A stretch of DNA of 64,000 nt from Trinickia mobilis (GCF_017315705.1 NZ_JAFLRF010000022.1:1-64000); one strand, 5' to 3'; shown: positions 16,010-25,582, counted from the first letter of the stretch. A program made the numbers and translations. The notes: generated from the sequence alone by a model not told the origin.

Positions 16010-16669
16010 TTGGGCCAGGCCAAGCGTAGAGGAACCTATGAAGAGCGCGTTGTATCGGCACGCGGCCCGGCGACCTGGTTTCACGGTACGGCAGCAGAAC
16101 CGTTTAGCGCATGGCAATTTCCGCCGCCTCCGCCGCCTTTCATGTCGCCGCATTCGGCAGTCTTTCTGTCGCCTGATCGTGAGTTTGCTGCGGACGCAGG
16201 GAACAGGGTCTGCTCCGCGTCGTTGCAGCCGGACGCGCGCGTGGTCAATGTGCTCTCTGATCGCGAAGCGTCGGAGTCGTTGCGTACTCAATTGGCCCGC
16301 TCGCGATTAGGTAGTCGGCATGCGTATGTCCGGGACCGTGCGGCGTGGCGCGAACGATGGGAAACGGGCGAAATCATGCGGTACGCGACCGATGATGTAT
16401 CGATCCAGCGCCGTGTCGCGCAACGCTGGCCGGATGTGGAGCGCTATCGGGCGGGGGCGCGCGATGAGCAGGCGTCCGCCGCATGGCTCATGGTCCAAAA
16501 CCTTACCCGTGACTGGATCGAGGAGATCGTAATTGCGGCGCGTGGTCAGGGCGTCGACGCATTGATTGGCTGGGAGGTCGATAGCGACCACCCGGCGGGA
16601 ACCCGTGCCGTTCAGGTGTTGTTTGCACTTACGCCTCGTGCGCTCACAGCGCCGTACTGGGGCGAATGA
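16010..16669 (+). CDS. ADP-ribosyltransferase-like protein with MGQAKRRG N-terminal tag, 219 aa
   Basis: Start is TTG 16010, fixed by a strong GAGGAGGAG 7 bases upstream; it gives MGQAKRRGTYEER, a tag shared with the products at 54408 and 59066. After it come WFHGTAAEPFSAW, then SPHSAVFLSPDREFAADAG, the usual HGT and S/T-x-F-L-S-xx-x-x-A pattern of the phage-type ADP-ribosyltransferase fold. A proline run (FPPPPPPF) lies between them. The target is unknown; transferases of this class modify host or competitor proteins. Confidence in the fold is moderate because the catalytic Glu cannot be set by eye. Confidence 0.65.
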   Translation: MGQAKRRGTYEERVVSARGPATWFHGTAAEPFSAWQFPPPPPPFMSPHSAVFLSPDREFAADAGNRVCSASLQPDARVVNVLSDREASESLRTQLARSRLGSRHAYVRDRAAWRERWETGEIMRYATDDVSIQRRVAQRWPDVERYRAGARDEQASAAWLMVQNLTRDWIEEIVIAARGQGVDALIGWEVDSDHPAGTRAVQVLFALTPRALTAPYWGE

Positions 16670-16709
16670 AGTTGTCGTTGTTCCGTCTAACGCAATCTTA
16701 GGAGTGGAT

Positions 16710-17081
16710 ATGAAGAAAATCGTGGCCGTAGCGGCTTGTCTGATGTCGAGTGCCGCGTTTGCCGGTTCGGTGCAAGGCGCGAGCGGCGCGTCTGACTCGG
16801 TCGCATCCAGCGATCTGAGCGTGGAAGTCGTCAAGTCCAACGCACTGCTGATGCAACTGGTGGGTGAGGTTGCGCAACTGAAGAAGGCGGAAGAGGATGC
16901 TGGTCCAAATCCGCACAAGTTCTGTTACGCCGATGGCAAGCCCTTCTCGGTGGGCGCTAAGCACAACGATCAGGTCTGCGTGAAGACGGGTATTCAGATG
17001 TCCGCGCCGGATAAGGCCGACATGAGCGACCCGTTGCGCTGGATTCCGGCGAAGGTGGCCGCACAGGGGCACTACGATTAA
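16710..17081 (+). CDS. Small periplasmic protein, 123 aa
   Basis: ATG 16710 follows AGGAGTGG. A signal peptide ends at SSAAFAG. The mature part has two Cys (KFCYADGKPFSVG and DQVCVKTG), which may form a disulphide, and a helical stretch LLMQLVGEVAQLKKAEED. In a transfer run it could be a small envelope component; no family recognised. Confidence 0.7.
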   Translation: MKKIVAVAACLMSSAAFAGSVQGASGASDSVASSDLSVEVVKSNALLMQLVGEVAQLKKAEEDAGPNPHKFCYADGKPFSVGAKHNDQVCVKTGIQMSAPDKADMSDPLRWIPAKVAAQGHYD

Positions 17082-17116
17082 CGAGCAATGCCCGATCAGG
17101 GCGCTGGAGAAACAGG

Positions 17117-17317
17117 ATGGTGAATTCTGTAGAGATCTATCCCGAGGCGAATACCATCGTTCTCGATAGCGTCACGTTCGCGCTCTCTTTCAAGGAAGCG
17201 CGCATCGAGGGTGGGCACCAGTCTGGGCCCGTCTTCGCACATGGTGCCGCACGGGCTGTCGTGAGCGTGGCTGATGCCAATAAGCTTGTTGCAGCGGGCG
17301 TGACGGATAACCGCTAG
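17117..17317 (+). CDS. Hypothetical protein, 66 aa
   Basis: ATG 17117 follows GGAGAAACAGG. Product MVNSVEIYPEANTIVLDSVT looks like a small beta-rich domain. It lies 35 bases after the periplasmic gene. No family recognised. Confidence 0.55.
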   Translation: MVNSVEIYPEANTIVLDSVTFALSFKEARIEGGHQSGPVFAHGAARAVVSVADANKLVAAGVTDNR

Positions 17318-17449
17318 ATGGCTATTCCGAGCACTCAGCTAGTCGATGCCCAATCGCGCTTCTTATGGCAGTACGGATCGCTATGCATGAGTGCGTCGGA
17401 CGCGGCACTGAAGGAAAGATGCAGTGAAAGACCCGGGTCGGGTAATTGA
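17318..17449 (+). CDS. Small ORF, 43 aa
   Basis: The ATG at 17318 directly follows the stop of the 66-aa gene (TAGATG). The product begins MAIPSTQLVDAQSRFLWQYG. The back-to-back start suggests translational coupling, but the frame is too short to be sure. No family recognised. Confidence 0.35.
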   Translation: MAIPSTQLVDAQSRFLWQYGSLCMSASDAALKERCSERPGSGN

Positions 17450-17497
17450 TCGAGTCGGCAAGATCTGTCGTCTCGCTTACGTACAAGAAGGATATCT

Positions 17498-18160
17498 ATG
17501 ACCATTCGAGTAACAGCGGCAGTGGTTGCATGCGCTATCGTCTTGGCCGCATGCGGTTCCAAGAAAGAGGCGTCGGAAAGCAACTTCTCGGAAGTTCTTG
17601 ACAATCACTTTGCGCGTGCTTGCGTTCAGGTAGATCCGGGTAACCTGTTCGGATCTCACTCGTATCCAGCAAGCGTCGCGATGACTGAACCGGGGACGTT
17701 CTTCAGCAAGCAGGCGGCGGACGAGCAGAACGCGCGAGCGACGGCTCCGTTTAACGCACTAGTCTCGGCTGGCCTGCTGGCCGTCCGTGACGGGCAGACG
17801 CAGGCGCAGTTCGGTGCACCGGGAAAAATGGTTCCGGCTAAGATCTATTCGCTCACAGATGCGGGGTCGAAAGCTCTGGCCGACCAGCAAAATAAGAACG
17901 GCACGGGCTTTTGTGCGGGCCATTTCAAGGTGAAGTCTATCGTGCGGTTCACACCACCTTCCGATGCATTGGGACATACGATTTCCGAGGTGGTCTATTC
18001 CTACAACGCGGTCGACGTGCCTGCATGGGCCCAGTCGAAGGAAATTGCTGCGTCATTTCCGCGGGCAGGGAAGATGCTGTCGGGCGACTTGCAGGGCCAA
18101 TCAACGCTCGTTCTCGCGAGTGACGGCTGGATCATGAGCGAGGATTTCTCGCGTCAATAG
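17498..18160 (+). CDS. Predicted lipoprotein, 220 aa
   Basis: Signal peptide with lipobox VLAAC, so Cys19 would be lipidated. The mature protein is a folded domain (VQVDPGNLFGSH, IYSLTDAGSKALAD, FCAGHFKVKSIVRF). It is the last gene of the rightward run and is followed by a strong terminator. Lipoproteins in transfer operons may serve in the outer-membrane channel or entry exclusion; no family recognised. Confidence 0.72.
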   Translation: MTIRVTAAVVACAIVLAACGSKKEASESNFSEVLDNHFARACVQVDPGNLFGSHSYPASVAMTEPGTFFSKQAADEQNARATAPFNALVSAGLLAVRDGQTQAQFGAPGKMVPAKIYSLTDAGSKALADQQNKNGTGFCAGHFKVKSIVRFTPPSDALGHTISEVVYSYNAVDVPAWAQSKEIAASFPRAGKMLSGDLQGQSTLVLASDGWIMSEDFSRQ

Positions 18161-18214
18161 CCGCTCGCAAAGCCCACTTCAAACGTAGAGCGGCAATGCT
18201 AAATGCTAGGAAAG

Positions 18215-18239
18215 AGGGGGAGCGTTGGCTCCCCCTTTT
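18215..18239. terminator. Rho-independent terminator between convergent genes
   Basis: Perfect 9-bp stem AGGGGGAGC/GCTCCCCCT with GTTG loop, then TTTT. It lies between the rightward lipoprotein gene and the leftward methylase/helicase gene; the T-run favours the + strand. Confidence 0.85.
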
Positions 18240-18241
18240 GC

Positions 18242-21200
18242 TTATCGGCTCATCCCGCCTCGTTGCAGTTCGGTGCGCTCGATCGCAATGCCGTGGTTGT
18301 AGCGCACCGTCACACCTCGAAGGGAAGTCTGCGGGGCAGCGCGGATGAAGTCGCTTTTAAGGTGCGCGATGCACTGGTTGATGCCGATCTTCTGAAGCAC
18401 GTACTCGCCAGCCTGCGCGATGACCGGGCCGTCGTACTCGCCCGACTGGCGATCTGCAGGCGTCGCGTGGAGGCCTAATGCTTCAGCCGCGCGGACGGCG
18501 ACGCGGAACTCGGCGATTGCTTGTTCTGCTGCCGTTACCATACGTGGCGACGCGTAGTCTACGCCCGGATATTCCGTGACGGCCTGTGCCAATAGGGGAT
18601 CGGTCCTCATGCGATCGACGAGCAGTTGATGAACTGCAGGCGCATCTTCCATTTTGAAAAGAGCTTCGTGGGCGGGACTCTCGTGAACCGTTGCTCCGAG
18701 CTCAGCATTTGCGGCTGCTGTGAGGTAGTCCTTTACTGCTTGGTCTGCGCGGCGGATGATCTCGGGCGCCGGCACGTCGGTGAACACGACTGGAGCAGCG
18801 AAGGTCGGGCCATGCAGCAGTGGTCCGGCCGCTTCGGGAATCGCAATTTCGGGTTCCAGTGGTTGTATCGCGGCGTGCGCTGCATTCGCCGGTTGCTGAC
18901 TGAGCGGCACCCACGAAGAGACATAGTTGGGATCGGCCTGAACCTTTTTGAGTTCAGTCAGAACGTCGGCCGCGTCGCGGCGTAGCATTTCGAGTTGGGC
19001 CTGCTGAGGGAAGGGCTTTTTTAACTCGTCGCGCGCCCGCCCGTATTCCGCCTTTTCCGACTCGCGCCGCTCCTCGGCGTCGACGACGCGGGTGTCCAAT
19101 TTTCCAAGAAAGTTGTCAATGCGGCTGAAAAAGCCCGACAGTTTGAAGTCGTCTTCGGGGCGGTATGTGAGGTTATCGGGCGAGTAGAGGTGATGGCCTT
19201 TAAGTTGGAATCGAATGGATCCGCGATCGCAGTATGTGCCGACCTCGAAGCCCCGGTATTGTCCGACCGGGAACGTCCGTATCTCCTCTGTCGAACCGCT
19301 CGACTTGCTTTCGATGGCCTGCTTCATTGAGGCTAGTACGAGACCGTGCACCTGGTTGTTTTGGTCTTTGCCGTAAGTCCGCCCGCCCGCAACGAAGCGG
19401 AATGCGTCGGTCGTATTTTTGTCGCGAATTGCGATCTCCATGCGGGCGTTCGCAATGGAGTTATCGGCGCGCTTATCGGCATCCGCGAGCCACGCGACCC
19501 GGCTTTCGAGGGCGTGCCGGCTGCGCTTGAAGTTTGAGTAGACAGCTTCGAGCTTTTTCAGATCTGCGGACAACTGCACCTGCTGGAAGATCAGCGGATT
19601 GCCGGTGGCCGCCGCCTTCATTTCAGCCGCGTTTGCTGATTCGCTTGCGACGTCTTCGATGACACGCTGCAGCGAGTCGCCACGACGGAACTGTTCGATT
19701 CCGGCTGCCTTGTATTCGATCGTCTGCCACATGCGTGAATCGTAGGTTTGCTTCGTCGCGTAGCGGTAGATCTCAATCTCGAAGCCGTCGGGGTCCTGTT
19801 CGTAGAACAGGTTGCCTTGCCGCTCGATACGTCCCTCTCGCTGCTCCAAGTCGCTCGGACGCCATGGCGCGTCGAGGTGGTGAAGGGCGACCAGGCGGCG
19901 CTGGACGTTTGTGCCCGCACCCATTTTCGAGGTCGATCCGAGCAACACGCGAACTTCGCCACGGTTCATTGCGGCGAACAGCTTCTGCTTTTTCGCGTCG
20001 GTGTCGGCTTCGTGAATGAACCGGATCTGATCGGCAGGAATGCCCCGCGCGATCAGCTTCTCCCGGATGTCGTTGTAGACGCTGAACTTGGCGCCGCGAG
20101 ACAACAGTTCGTCCATCGAGACAGACGGCGTATCGTCCGGATCGTCATGTTCGACAGACGGGTCTTCTGCGTTGTCTGTGACCGCTTCAGGGCGGTTCGT
20201 CGCACCGCGGATATCTTTTGGAGTGCTGAGGTCGCAAAAGACAAGCTGGGTTCCTTTTCGCTCGTCCCAGCGCTCGTAGATGTCGATGATCCGATCGATG
20301 GCGGCGTTTGTCTTGCTGCCGGCGAAGTCCGGCGCGTCGGCGTCGACCAACCGGAAGTCCAGGCCGGCCTTGCGCGCGTCGTTCGTAATCTTGAGCGGAT
20401 TGTCAATACGCGGGTCATCCGGCAGGTTCTCCATGCGGTGGATGATGCTGCCCGGGTTCCAGTCCATGACGTTCGTGCCATCTGCACGAATACGCTGCTG
20501 GCCGTCTTCGCCGAGCTGCGCCGACTGGATGCCCATGTATTGAGCCTGCATGGGCGATCGATCGACAATGACGTTTTGCGGCTTGCCGCCTTTGACCCTC
20601 GGCACCGGGAAGCGTGTGCCCTGCGCAGCAGCCTGCTCCTGCAGATCCGTTTTCGTGATGACGTCGGCGAAGCTGCGATAAAGATTGATGAGCTCGGGCA
20701 CGTTCTGGAACTTTGCGAATCGACTGTTGAGCTTGTAGTTGACGCCAGTGGCGTCGAGCTCCCAACCGGTCACAACCTGACCAAATGTGCTGGCCCAAGC
20801 GTCGAAGTGGACGATGCCGCGACGTTTGAGCTCATCGTATTGCATGTATCGCTGAACGGTATAGAGCTCTGCGATCGTGTTCGAGATCGGCGTGCCAGTG
20901 GCAAAGAATACGCCGCGGCCATCATTCATCCGCTGGACGTATCGCGCCTTCACAAAAAGGTCAAAGGCTTTGTCACTGCCCGCGAGATTGCCGAGTCCGG
21001 AAACGCGGTTCATCGTCGTGTTGATGAACAGGTTTTTGAATTCGTGGCTCTCGTCGACGAGCAGGGCGTCGACGCCGAGGTCGGAGAAAGTCACGGCCTG
21101 ATCTTTCAACCCCGTCTCTGCCGCACGCTCGAGCTTCGCTCGCATGCGGTCGCGGGCTTTCTCCATTTCCTTGACGGTGATCTTGTCGCCGCTTTCCGTC

Positions 21201-24200
21201 TTCAGCTTCGCGATGGACGTGGTGAGATCATTGATCTGCTCGTTAAGAATCTCGCCGAGCATTTCTTGCGGCATGCCGATCTTCTTGAACGACGAGTGCG
21301 CAACGATAACGGCGTCCCAGTTGCCGGTGGCGATCTTCGCGAAGAGGCGTTCGCGGTTCTCCTTTGCGAAATCGGCCTTTTCCGCGACGAGGATGTTGGC
21401 ATTCGGATAGAGCTCGTAGAACGAGTCTTTCCACTGAAGCACGAGATGGTTGGGAACGACGACCATGGGCTTCTTCATCAGGCCCATGCGGCGGGACTCC
21501 ATGATCGCGCCGATACACACGAAGGTTTTGCCAGCGCCGACGACGTGATCGAAGAGGGCGCTGCCTTCCTGTACGCCACGCCAGATTGCGTCCTTCTGGT
21601 GGGGGCGCGGAGTGATGCCGAGCGAAGAGCCGGGGAGGGTCAGGTGAGAACCGTCGTAGCGTGGTGCTACATTGGTGTTGAATCGGTCGTTATAGAGACG
21701 CGCGAGCGTTTCACGGCGAGTGCGATCCTCCCACACCCAATCTATGAACGCCTGCTTGATCTCATCGGCCTTTTGCGTTGCTGCCGCAGTCCTCGCTTCG
21801 TTGATTTGGTAGACGGGCCCTTTCTCGTCTATCCCAACCTGCTCACGGACCTGGATCGCGCGACCGGTCAGGATACTGGTGATGAGTTCGTTCGCCGGAA
21901 TATCCTCCGTGCCCCAGCGTGCCCGCATTGTCGTGCGGTCGCTGGATGCCCCGATTCTGGCGACCCATTTGCCGAGGGATTCTTGGTACGAGATATTCCG
22001 GTTGACGTTGCCGAGAAGATGCGTGACAAAATCGCTGATGACATGCTCGGGCACCCAGGTGGAACTGAGGGCGACGCTGATGTCGACGGGCTCAATGTCG
22101 GGCGGAAGTACCTTCGTCAATGCCTCTACGTTCGTGAGGTATTTTGGATCGAGCTTGGCGGCGACCTTTGCTGCAGCCAGTTTGTCCTTGACGTTGCCCG
22201 AAAGGTATTGGTCCGCGGTTTCCCAGCGCCGTAGCAGTGGATTGCGGTAGATCAGGCCGGACAGTTCGCTGACAATCTCTTCCTCTGGCTTGCTGGCGAG
22301 TCGGGCCATCAGATCCATATCGACGCGGCCAACGTCGTTCATGCTGACCACGAGTGCGTCCTTGGCTGTCTCGACGTGCGTGATCTCGCGCCGCGGCGAC
22401 ATGACTCGCTGCGTGAAGATCGCTGCCTTCTTTGCGCTAGGCTCGCGAGGATCGGCGCCGGTCTTCTTGGCGACGTCCTTGGAGATGCCTCGGTCGTAGT
22501 CGCGCTCGAGCGCGTGCAGAAGCGGATATTCGGGGTCGTCAGAAAACGCCTGCTTGTTCGGCTGGGAACTAATATGACCGTGTCGCTTGACGAAACGGTC
22601 GTAGACGCGATTGAGTTGGGAGCGGTGCCGTTCCAACTCGATGTCGGTGGTGGACTCGAACTGTTCCGCAGCCATGAGCGTGCGGACCGCCGTGCGGATC
22701 TCGACCATGCCACGAATGCGCTCACCGGCGCGGTCGTTTTTCAATTCGACCCATTCGTACTGCGGATCTTCGAGAAGATCTGGTGTCCGTCGTGCTATGC
22801 GGCCGTCAGGCGCGACGAAGAACGCACCGACCTTTGTGGCGACCGGCACCTCGATTTGCTCGACGGGCTCGACGGCGACGGGATTCGTTGCGATCGAGCG
22901 CTGGTAGATGTTAGCCGGCAAGCTGTCGATCGCACGCGCGAGATCTGCGCCAAGATCGCTACCTGCGCGCTGAACCAGCGCGGCCTGGCCACCTCGGTAC
23001 ATGGTGCCGACAAGCGCCATCTCGCCGAGCATCATGTCCGGGCGTTCGGCGAAATAGCGGTTGAGTGGATATTCCTCGCCCGTCGCCTGGTCAAGTTGTG
23101 TGACGGTCTCGACCCAGCTTTTGTCGAGGTGTTCGCCTTCGGCAGCTTTCTGGAAAAAGACGATGTCGGTCGTGACTTCGGTAAGCGCGTTCTGCTTGAA
23201 GGCGTTGTTGGGCAAGCGGATTGCGCCCAAAAGCCTCGCGCGATCGGCGATGTGTTCGCGAGCCGGCGAGACTTTCGCGTCCATAAAGAAATTGCTGACG
23301 ACAAATGCTGCGACGCCGCCCGTGCGTAGCTTGTCGAGTGATTTCGCGATGAAGTAGTTGTGGATCGAAAACTGGCTCAAATCCGTGTGCCGAGCGTCGT
23401 ACACACTCTGGCTGCCGAAAGGCGGATTGCCGACGACCGCGTCGAAGTGCTCACCGGGGATCGTGACGTCCTGATAGCCCTTGTTGATTATTGAGGTCGA
23501 AGGGTAGAGGTGCTTCGCTATGCTCGCGGTAAGCGGATCCAGTTCGATAGCCGTGAATTTGCTGTCCTTCCGCAACTGTTCGGGGGCGAGGCCGATGAAG
23601 TGACCGACGCCTGCAGCGGGTTCAAGGATACGGCCACCGTCGAATCCGAAGCGATCGAGACCCCGGTAAATGCCCGAGATGATGGTGTCGGAAGTGTAGT
23701 GCGCGTCCTGCGTGGAGCGCCGAGCTGCGTCGAATTCGTCAGCCGTCAGCAATTCCGTGAGTTCACGGTGCTCCTTCGCCCAGTCATTGTTCTGTGTGTC
23801 GAATGCCTGGGGGATTCCGCCCCAACCAACGTAGCGGACCAGTTGGGCTTGCTCCGCTGGCGTGGCGGGACGGCTTTCAGCCTTGAGAAGCTTCAGCGTC
23901 CGGATCGCAGCGACGTTGTCCCGATACTTCGTTCGGGCGCCGCCTTCACCGAGACGGTCCGCAGGAGTGATCCGATAGTCGGTGGGAGCGACTACAACTC
24001 GGTGTTGATCTCCAGCGCCTGCAGGATCTCGTGGGGCATCGTTCCTGCTGCCTGCTGCTCCAGTGCCGCCGTCGTGCTGAGCGCCGACTGCTCCGTCTCC
24101 TGCTGCTCCAGAAGGCGTCCCAGCAGGACCACTTCGCCTTCCTTCTCGAGGTTCTTCAGAAGGTCCGGCGAATTGAAGGCCCAGCGATCCAGAATCGCCC

Positions 24201-24454
24201 AGCCGAAGCGGTTGTAGGGTGCCTTGTTCACCGAGCGGATCGTCTCCGGATCCAGAACCTTCTTCGCGATCTCCAGCGGTTGCGTTTTGCCCGTCAGCAT
24301 TTGTTGCTCCTTGTCTTTGTGCAGTGGTGATTGACTCGTCGACGATGTCGATTTCGCTGTTGAGGCGTTCGATCGTTTCGAGCGTGTTCGTGAAATCAAA
24401 GTCGAAAGCGAGTTGATTATCGGATGCCGCCGACGCTTGGCGTTTCGTTTTCAT
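18242..24454 (-). CDS. DarB-like DNA methylase/SNF2-type helicase antirestriction protein, 2070 aa
   Basis: Giant polyvalent protein. Near residue 200 is RYVGWGGIPQAFD, followed by an N6-adenine methylase domain with SAM motif ILEPAAGVGHF and catalytic VVGNPPFGS near residue 343. Near residue 970 a helicase begins (DHVVGAGKTFVCIGA, then VDESHEF near 1135) and ends with motif VI QREGRIERQGN near 1542. Phage P1 DarB and its plasmid relatives have this layout and are linked to protection of incoming DNA from host restriction. ATG 24454 has AAAGG upstream. No start codon exists in frame between 24301 and the methylase motifs, so residues about 52-154 (Gly/Ala/Asp-rich) must be translated across the nested gene at 23992-24300. 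Ends against a terminator. Confidence 0.88.
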   Translation of the reverse strand: MKTKRQASAASDNQLAFDFDFTNTLETIERLNSEIDIVDESITTAQRQGATNADGQNATAGDREEGSGSGDDPLGEQGTLQPLRLGDSGSLGLQFAGPSEEPREGRRSGPAGTPSGAAGDGAVGAQHDGGTGAAGSRNDAPRDPAGAGDQHRVVVAPTDYRITPADRLGEGGARTKYRDNVAAIRTLKLLKAESRPATPAEQAQLVRYVGWGGIPQAFDTQNNDWAKEHRELTELLTADEFDAARRSTQDAHYTSDTIISGIYRGLDRFGFDGGRILEPAAGVGHFIGLAPEQLRKDSKFTAIELDPLTASIAKHLYPSTSIINKGYQDVTIPGEHFDAVVGNPPFGSQSVYDARHTDLSQFSIHNYFIAKSLDKLRTGGVAAFVVSNFFMDAKVSPAREHIADRARLLGAIRLPNNAFKQNALTEVTTDIVFFQKAAEGEHLDKSWVETVTQLDQATGEEYPLNRYFAERPDMMLGEMALVGTMYRGGQAALVQRAGSDLGADLARAIDSLPANIYQRSIATNPVAVEPVEQIEVPVATKVGAFFVAPDGRIARRTPDLLEDPQYEWVELKNDRAGERIRGMVEIRTAVRTLMAAEQFESTTDIELERHRSQLNRVYDRFVKRHGHISSQPNKQAFSDDPEYPLLHALERDYDRGISKDVAKKTGADPREPSAKKAAIFTQRVMSPRREITHVETAKDALVVSMNDVGRVDMDLMARLASKPEEEIVSELSGLIYRNPLLRRWETADQYLSGNVKDKLAAAKVAAKLDPKYLTNVEALTKVLPPDIEPVDISVALSSTWVPEHVISDFVTHLLGNVNRNISYQESLGKWVARIGASSDRTTMRARWGTEDIPANELITSILTGRAIQVREQVGIDEKGPVYQINEARTAAATQKADEIKQAFIDWVWEDRTRRETLARLYNDRFNTNVAPRYDGSHLTLPGSSLGITPRPHQKDAIWRGVQEGSALFDHVVGAGKTFVCIGAIMESRRMGLMKKPMVVVPNHLVLQWKDSFYELYPNANILVAEKADFAKENRERLFAKIATGNWDAVIVAHSSFKKIGMPQEMLGEILNEQINDLTTSIAKLKTESGDKITVKEMEKARDRMRAKLERAAETGLKDQAVTFSDLGVDALLVDESHEFKNLFINTTMNRVSGLGNLAGSDKAFDLFVKARYVQRMNDGRGVFFATGTPISNTIAELYTVQRYMQYDELKRRGIVHFDAWASTFGQVVTGWELDATGVNYKLNSRFAKFQNVPELINLYRSFADVITKTDLQEQAAAQGTRFPVPRVKGGKPQNVIVDRSPMQAQYMGIQSAQLGEDGQQRIRADGTNVMDWNPGSIIHRMENLPDDPRIDNPLKITNDARKAGLDFRLVDADAPDFAGSKTNAAIDRIIDIYERWDERKGTQLVFCDLSTPKDIRGATNRPEAVTDNAEDPSVEHDDPDDTPSVSMDELLSRGAKFSVYNDIREKLIARGIPADQIRFIHEADTDAKKQKLFAAMNRGEVRVLLGSTSKMGAGTNVQRRLVALHHLDAPWRPSDLEQREGRIERQGNLFYEQDPDGFEIEIYRYATKQTYDSRMWQTIEYKAAGIEQFRRGDSLQRVIEDVASESANAAEMKAAATGNPLIFQQVQLSADLKKLEAVYSNFKRSRHALESRVAWLADADKRADNSIANARMEIAIRDKNTTDAFRFVAGGRTYGKDQNNQVHGLVLASMKQAIESKSSGSTEEIRTFPVGQYRGFEVGTYCDRGSIRFQLKGHHLYSPDNLTYRPEDDFKLSGFFSRIDNFLGKLDTRVVDAEERRESEKAEYGRARDELKKPFPQQAQLEMLRRDAADVLTELKKVQADPNYVSSWVPLSQQPANAAHAAIQPLEPEIAIPEAAGPLLHGPTFAAPVVFTDVPAPEIIRRADQAVKDYLTAAANAELGATVHESPAHEALFKMEDAPAVHQLLVDRMRTDPLLAQAVTEYPGVDYASPRMVTAAEQAIAEFRVAVRAAEALGLHATPADRQSGEYDGPVIAQAGEYVLQKIGINQCIAHLKSDFIRAAPQTSLRGVTVRYNHGIAIERTELQRGGMSR
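23992..24300 (-). CDS. Nested gene inside the methylase/helicase gene, 102 aa
   Basis: A complete gene in a different frame of the same strand, wholly inside the DarB-like gene. ATG 24300 has an ideal AAGGAG 9 bases upstream. The product starts MLTGKTQPLEIAKKVLDPET and has features of a conserved folded protein (NKAPYNRFGWAILDRWAF, EGEVVLLGRLLEQQETEQSA), whereas the overlapping stretch of the large protein is low complexity. I infer that the small frame is the one under strong selection. Function unknown; it resembles small plasmid proteins found beside such methylases, from memory only. Confidence 0.72.
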   Translation of the reverse strand: MLTGKTQPLEIAKKVLDPETIRSVNKAPYNRFGWAILDRWAFNSPDLLKNLEKEGEVVLLGRLLEQQETEQSALSTTAALEQQAAGTMPHEILQALEINTEL

Positions 24455-24555
24455 GCGCGACCTTTATCGTAACCGCGAAGTTTGGTACCCTCCCGGTGCC
24501 GTGACGTCACAATGGCAGGGGAGCCTCGGCTTGATCACAGGTCGCATCTGTGATT

Positions 24556-24598
24556 GAGTGACCGATTCGTGTTAGCGCACGAGCCGGTCGCTCCTTTT
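24556..24598 (+). repeat. Hairpin between two leftward genes
   Basis: GAGTGACCG pairs with CGGTCGCTC (one mismatch) around an inner TCGTG...CACGA dyad and is followed by CTTTT on the + strand. Just before it TCACAG...CTGTGA forms another dyad. Flanking genes are on the minus strand, so it is not their obvious terminator; it could be a regulatory structure in the 220-bp leader of the methylase/helicase gene. Confidence 0.5.
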
Positions 24599-24677
24599 CA
24601 CCGCGGTTCGATAATAAAATATTTATTGCATATGTCTCAAATCAAAATAGGATTGATGGGAAAAATTCTGCTTATTG

Positions 24678-25526
24678 TCAGCAATATTCCGGCTGATTCA
24701 TCGCCTCGAACGCTTCAATCACACCGAGCGTGAGGTATTTCCCATGACAGTCGATTTCCTTCAACCGGTCGGGCGATACCTGTTCGACATGCCATCGCTC
24801 AACTTCTTCATGGACGATGGTACTCAACACCGCATTCCGTTTCGGCTTGCGACTTGCGAACCGGGCGACCCGAAGCAACGGGCCGCGGACGCTGTTGCGT
24901 GGCAAAACGTCCACTACAACGGCCACCTGTTTCATTTGGACAAGAAACACGTGGTCACCAATGGTCGGCAGCGTCGCGTCAAGGTCTCGCAGACCGGCTT
25001 TGACGAACGGGAGTTCGCTCAAGGCAAGGTCGCACTTCTGCGGGTGGACGAGAGCGCCTTTCTCGCGTTTGAGCGCTTGGATCTGGGCAGTGACTGCCTC
25101 GCGGACCGAACACCCAGCAAATCGCTCGGCTGGGTCACCATGAAGGAAGAGGGACCGATACCCAGTCTCCGAGATGAACGGGTGTTCTAGACGAACTGCA
25201 TGCAACTCAACGTGCCCATGAATAAAGGCCGGTTCGTAGACGACAACGGTGGGCATTCCGTCCACCTCGACATAAAACCGACCAGCTTGGCCCCACATCG
25301 GATCGTGTCCGTCTTGCGCTGCTACTGCAGCTTCGATTTGCGGGCCAGGGCTCGACTCATCGGCGTAGGAGCCGAAGTTCGTCCCTCCGTTCAGCGTGTC
25401 AACAAGCCTGTCATATGCAGTTGACGCGTCGTTTGCGGCGGCCGCATCGCCAGCGAGTACAGCTTCGTGATAGGCCACAACCAAGCACTTAGCCTGCTCA
25501 ATGTCTTCTTTCGAGATGATCGTCAT
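24678..25526 (-). CDS. KlcB-like conserved plasmid protein, 282 aa
   Basis: ATG 25526 is preceded by AGGAGG. The segments LNGGTNFGSYADE, DPMWGQAGRFYVEVDG and EHPFISETGYRSLF resemble a family of unknown function common in IncP-like plasmid accessory regions (KlcB and relatives). No signal or membrane segment. It is upstream of and in line with the DarB-like gene, and divergent from the prepilin-peptidase-like gene across operator copy 5. Confidence 0.6.
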   Translation of the reverse strand: MTIISKEDIEQAKCLVVAYHEAVLAGDAAAANDASTAYDRLVDTLNGGTNFGSYADESSPGPQIEAAVAAQDGHDPMWGQAGRFYVEVDGMPTVVVYEPAFIHGHVELHAVRLEHPFISETGYRSLFLHGDPAERFAGCSVREAVTAQIQALKREKGALVHPQKCDLALSELPFVKAGLRDLDATLPTIGDHVFLVQMKQVAVVVDVLPRNSVRGPLLRVARFASRKPKRNAVLSTIVHEEVERWHVEQVSPDRLKEIDCHGKYLTLGVIEAFEAMNQPEYC

Positions 25527-25582
25527 AGCGTCCTCCTGTGTGCAACATAGTATGCATGCAACATTGCAATGTCAAGAAGCAA

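Noticed and set aside
19748-22234. Rightward 828-codon open frame
   Set aside because: It is antisense to the helicase part of the DarB-like gene, whose motifs are clear on the minus strand; long antisense frames are common in GC-rich genes.
24675-25190. Rightward 171-codon frame
   Set aside because: Antisense to the KlcB-like gene, which has a strong ribosome site and recognisable motifs.
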